This document shows positions 59,401-64,000 of a DNA stretch of 64,000 nucleotides, one piece after another. The position numbers and the translations under genes are program-made. Source of the stretch: Bugula neritina. Taxonomy: Eukaryota; Bryozoa; Gymnolaemata; Cheilostomatida; Bugulidae. The first letter of the stretch is position 1, and the number at the start of each line of letters is the position of its first letter. The notes beneath the pieces were generated by a model. That model was given only the letters and a program-made list of their open reading frames with translations. It was not told the origin of the DNA and made no database searches. The stretch is from the NCBI GenBank assembly GCA_964035545.1, contig OZ037771.1, positions 12,094,980 to 12,158,979 on the forward strand, in the 5' to 3' direction.

Positions 59401-62400
59401 TCATTGAGAAGAATGGTTGAAGAAAAATCAGGGCATAATTTCACAGTATCTCGTCCTCAGACATAACACTTATGTACCAATACGAGATACATTACATCAT
59501 AATTAAATGTTGTCTATCGGCAAAAATTTTGCAGTAGCCAATCATAGTACTATAACAGGGCAGTCTGAGTGTAATATCTCGTTTATCGGCATAATTATAA
59601 TAGCCCGTAGTTGAAGATGGAGTTGGAAGCTTTTCAAATACCTCCCGCATATAATAGCATTTATGCTAGTCCTTAAAACTAAATAAACATTATGGTAGAC
59701 CAATAATCATGAAAGCTCTACTCATTTGTAACTGGAGGATTTGTAGCACCACAATACTAAATTTCTTGCATTGGAGGTGCTTAGGCTGTGTTGTCATAGT
59801 GATATGTACTTATTGGGGCTTGGTATAAAATTAAACCTGACAATTATAAGGAGTAAGGTATTATTGCTGTGGTTTCAACTGACCAACTTTGGAGTTATTA
59901 TCTCGATTCTTTGTCAGGAATGGTTAGATAATTTCATGCAATAATGCGTTTTGGCTTTATATCATTATAAATATCTACATTGATGGCAGCACTGAGCTAG
60001 AATTCTAATATCTTTTCAAGCTCATTGGGTGGCAGATTATCGGCTAAATTTTATGCAGATATTGAATTATGTGGTTTGATAGTTATGCTATATTGTTAGG
60101 TTCACAAGCATCTTTAAAAAGTTATAATTATTACGTTAACCATAGGTCAAAAATTTACCTAAAGAGAGGGCAGACAACTCCAAAAGATTGTTTTCGCAGA
60201 AGCAAGTAGAATTCAGCTAAACTGAATACTCCAACTGATCAACATTTTCATCTATTAAAATTGAAGAAAAGTTAAATATTATTATACTATTCTAATCATG
60301 AATAGGCACAAGCTAAAAAAATATTTATTTCAAAAAATATAAAAAGTAAAGTAACACAACAATGTTTGCAAACGCAGACCTAAAAATGTGAATATTCTAG
60401 CTTGAAATTAAGTCTGAAATTCAGACTTTTCTAGGTTGAATTGACTTTAATTGACTCACCAGAAAAAACAATTAATAAAATTATAAAGACAAGCATGTAA
60501 TGAAAAATGTAGTTCATTAGCAAAACTGGAGGAAAGCACTTTTTTCTCTAGAAATTGTTCGATTACATAATACATTTTTGTGCAAATGATATTTTTTAAT
60601 AAAATGAAACTGTTGTATTGTTTGGCTAGATGAAGTTTCAAAAGTATTTTTAATATTTTCTCAAATAAAGTAGACATGCACTCCATTTTCACATTTTTTG
60701 GCAAAACATATGATTGAGATTCAGTAGTCAATCAGTTAAGCTTGACACAAGGAGTTGTCACATCCATTCCAAAGAACAAGACCATCTACAATAACAAACA
60801 TGGAAAGTACTTAAAATTACATTTAAGTTTACAATAATCCTTAAAATATATGTTGCCTTCTGCAAATGCTAAATAAAACACGATGTAATGCTATGTTTAC
60901 TTAGACTAAATCTTGCTGACTTACAATGAAATTCATTCATTTCAATTTGAAAATTCCTGCCAATAACTTGACTCTATGCTAACAACTAATTGTAATACCA
61001 AAATCACACTGCTACTTTTAGTTTAGGGAATTCATTTTCATCATTAGTTCAATATTCAGCAGAGGTTTCTCTTTAATGAACAAGCAATAGGCATACATGC
61101 AGATGAAAGATTAGGTCTAGTGAATACTAATTTTGTGCCTAACAAAATAAAATGAAAGATTGCATGAAAAATTAACAACTCTAAAAACTTGCAATTTGAA
61201 TGAGGCTCACGCTTTTAGGTGAGCAAGGGTAACCAGAAGAGCTACTTTAATGGAAGAAATTACTGACTGATTGTGTAGTTGCAGGCTGCATGATGTGTTT
61301 TGATTGTCACAACCACTTTTGAAAAGGGAAAATCCATTAAATTAAGGCTACTGGCAAACAACAGAACGATAAGGAAAAAATACCAAGTAGAAATTCACTT
61401 CTCAAAGCAAACTGTAGTTAATACATTATAGATGCTTAGAAGAAGCAGGCAATAGTGAATGCTATATAGTGTAGATCAGGATTCTATACAATGACAAGTA
61501 AACTGAAATTCCAGTGCACTACTTGTAAGAATGGGCTTAGTGCTTTATAGTGCCTTGAAATTTTTTCAAGTCTAATTGGCACCATGCTATTAGAATTCGC
61601 AGAGAGATGACCCTTTAAACTTTCACTTTAAACTTTAATACCTTCACGATTTTCAGTAAAAAATTCAATTTATCTAGGTCTGAAATTTCACCGAGTTGCA
61701 TTGCAAGCCGCTGGTCAAAATGTTTAGTTTGTGATAACTTAATCAGCTGATTTCAGAATAACAATCATTGGGAATGACATCTTCATGTAGATATAGATAT
61801 TTATGCTTATAATTATATCGGCTGCCTTCATCAATCATCGATACTATGCTGCCAAATCAACTAATTAATTACAGTTGGAAACTTCAAAGGGCATTGAATA
61901 GCAATTAAGCAAGTTATACTTTTAATATTACAAAAAGAACTTATGCATCAATATGATTTAAAATATAGGTGGGCACTCCGCTAGTGATATTAACTGAAAC
62001 TGGAACTTTTTTCATGCAGGAAAAGCAAAAACGCATCTCAAAAGAAACCTAAAAATGTCCAGCACACTTTATGCTTTGACAACACGCACACAATAACTTC
62101 GTTTATGGTACAAACCTTTTTGTTGATTGTTTTCCAACATTTTCACTAGAGCAAAGCCGAAAGAAATTTGGAAACTGCATAATGATGCCAGCCACCGTGG
62201 CATCATCTTCTCTGGAAAATTATTGACAAATCATCACCCAAAAACTTCACCAAAGCCTCCATCAGTAGTATGTAATACTTTAGATGAAACTAAAAAGAAA
62301 GAGACAATATTTTCGTGTAATTTAACCCATCAATAAACGCATCAATAGTTAGTGTGGCCACGGTTTAAACCTCATTAATTTCATGCTATTTAAGGCTTTT

Positions 62401-63320
62401 ACAACTTAAAAGATGTAATTCATCTGCAAGAGAAATGTTAGGTATATGAAATGAGTAGAAGTGCAAAAGCAAGCAGGTATTAAGGAAGGAAGAGTTAGTA
62501 GGTGTACTTTGACTTGCGATAAATCAATGTGATACCAGATGTGAATTTTGAGGAGTGTTTACTCCAATCTCACTGAAAAGGTAGAAATAGCTAAATTTAC
62601 GAGACACACAATATTTTATGAAATACTGCACATTCATTAAAACTTTATAAAACTCTAGTGTGAAGGGTGACTCACACTTTTAAACCGTAGATGAGCTAAG
62701 TTGTAAAAGTTTGATGAGAACCTTTTACTCTATAAATTTATGCAATATAAAATACTCTCCACATATTCAACAGCTATGAAGTTTTGTTGAAGATAAACTT
62801 CCTCAACAAATATACAGAAAAAAGCTATTTGAAAGCCAAATTTCATTAGCATAATATAAGATTATTTGTGTTTCATCTTTATAAACAGTGATTTAGTCAT
62901 TTAACGGATAACTAAAGATTTCACTTTGTTTTTCATTCAATAAAAACTAAGTGTAGTCATGGTATTAAAAACAGCTTTCATTTCTCACTTTTTTTCTCAC
63001 CCTAATCTGCGTAGGCAAACAATTGGTTTGTTTCAAACACCACAACAGTAAAGCGTGACAGCATAGCCAGTGGAGAAAACAATCATCTATACTGCTGGAT
63101 CAGTGGCAATTTGTGAGTGTGTCAGAGTAGTGTCTTGTTGTGTGACTCTACAAATAAATTATGAATTTGAATATACTACAAAGTTGCAAACATTGTTTTA
63201 ACAAAACACAGCATTTATTTGATATTATATGTAAAGCTCAAGTTGGTATAATATATATTAAATAAATTTTAGCTTTCCTTTTGGATACTCTGAAACAAAA
63301 TAAAAAAATAAACCAAAATT
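59401..63320. other. Gene-poor AT-rich region
   Basis: No convincing exon except the weak candidate at 62146-62336. No clear repeat family was seen. Confidence 0.5.
62146..62336 (+). CDS. Possible terminal exon, product unknown
   Basis: A pyrimidine-rich acceptor (TTTTCACTAG) ends at 62149, and the frame then stays open for about 61 codons (KPKEIWKLHNDASHRG...) to a TAA at 62334, overlapped by an AATAAA at 62331-62336. Acceptor, open frame, stop and poly(A) signal together look like a last exon, but I see no upstream partner and do not recognise the sequence. Confidence 0.25.
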
Positions 63321-63339
63321 GGGTAAAGCCATGCAAACT

Positions 63340-63640
63340 AGAGAAAGAGAGAGTGGGAGAGGGGGGGGGGGGTGGGAGAGAAAGGTTAGGAGAGAGGATG
63401 GAAGAGAGATGGGGTAAAAGAGAAAAAGGGAGGGAGTCAGAGAGATAGTGGAAAAGGGAAGAGAGAAAGGTTAGGAGAGAGAGAAAGTGGGAAAGACGGA
63501 GAGTGGGAGAGAGAGGGAGAAGGTGGGAGAGACAGAGGGTGGGAGAGAGGGAGGGTGGGAGAGAGGGAGGGTGGGAGAGAGGGAGAGAAAGAGAGAGAGG
63601 TTGAGTGGAAGGTGTGGGAGAAAGAGACAGAGAGAGGAGT
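63340..63640 (+). repeat. Purine-rich (GGGAGA)n tract
   Basis: About 300 bases of almost pure purine on the plus strand, with GAGAGAGGGAGGGTGGGAGA-like units. Long mirror-like purine runs can form triplex DNA. The minus-strand Leu/Ser/Pro-rich frame over it is an artefact. Confidence 0.9.
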
Positions 63641-64000
63641 GAGAGAGCTTCAAAACTAACACCATTAACTTAAAAAATGTTGATAAAAACTGCAGCAAGT
63701 CTTTAAAAACGATGCTAGCAAGTTCAAAGCTCACTATAACTTTCAAAATCAATAAAATGTCAAGTTCAAAAAACTCATCTGCGAGCAAAAAATAGTTACA
63801 GAGACAACCAGGTATTGGGCAAGAGCCAGCTAATAGGAGTACCTTTTTAGATAAACTGCATGCAGGCACAGTGAGATAGCATCGGTGAGTTGTGTCTTCA
63901 TTTTAATTTCCTAAAAATGAACATAAACAGATGCTAGTAATGAAAGTTTTCAGGGTTATTAAGGGTGCAATTTTATCACTAAACATCATAGCAATAGCAA

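Noticed and set aside
60733-60788. Minus-strand terminal exon after GTTATTGTAG with a short open frame
   Set aside because: Two phases are open for under 20 codons, no partner exon was found, and the length is within chance.
63471-63869. Minus-strand Leu-rich open frame
   Set aside because: The second half is the GA-rich tract read in the CT strand; the first half has no family similarity I recognise.

Overview
The window looks like AT-rich nuclear DNA from an invertebrate animal, possibly a lophotrochozoan. That placement is an inference from gene types and genome texture, not a species match. Genes are split into many short exons with GT-AG introns of 100 bp to more than 1 kb. Intergenic DNA is full of microsatellites, tRNA-derived SINEs, fold-back MITEs and decayed transposons. 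No rRNA gene, intact tRNA gene or CRISPR array was seen.

Region 1 (1-3.5 kb) holds the last exon of a rhodopsin-family GPCR, spacer with a SINE piece, and an orphan coding-like block on the minus strand. Region 2 (3.5-18.5 kb, plus strand) is one 23-exon gene for a type I membrane protein with leucine-rich repeats, a long cysteine-rich/EGF-like stalk, one transmembrane helix and a short tail. Region 3 (19.6-25.8 kb, minus strand) is a tail-to-tail paralogue. It keeps the last ten exons of that gene with matching phases, but no counterpart of the 13 upstream exons is recognisable.

Region 4 (25.8-31 kb) holds a weak minus-strand gene candidate, a 365-bp CTA/CTG repeat and degenerate satellite-like DNA. 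Region 5 (about 31.1-48.0 kb) is the most interesting part. A 17-exon plus-strand gene encodes a KDZ-type (Kyakuja-Dileera-Zisupton) transposase with D, D and E candidate catalytic residues. Convergent to it, an 8-exon minus-strand gene encodes a 346-residue protein with two CxxC pairs of zinc knuckles, a long VPSTS-repeat linker and a C-terminal chromodomain. The pair is bracketed by a perfect 22-bp inverted repeat (31076-31097 and 47935-47956). This suggests, but does not prove, a roughly 16.9-kb mobile element or its domesticated descendant carrying a chromodomain accessory gene.

Region 6 (48-64 kb) is gene-poor. It has a hAT-like terminus, a promoter-like GC-richer patch, a frameshifted minus-strand KDZ pseudogene related to the gene at 33.5 kb, a decayed non-LTR retrotransposon piece and a GA-rich tract. 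All exon models were read by eye from splice signals, reading frame and similarity between paralogues, without transcript support.
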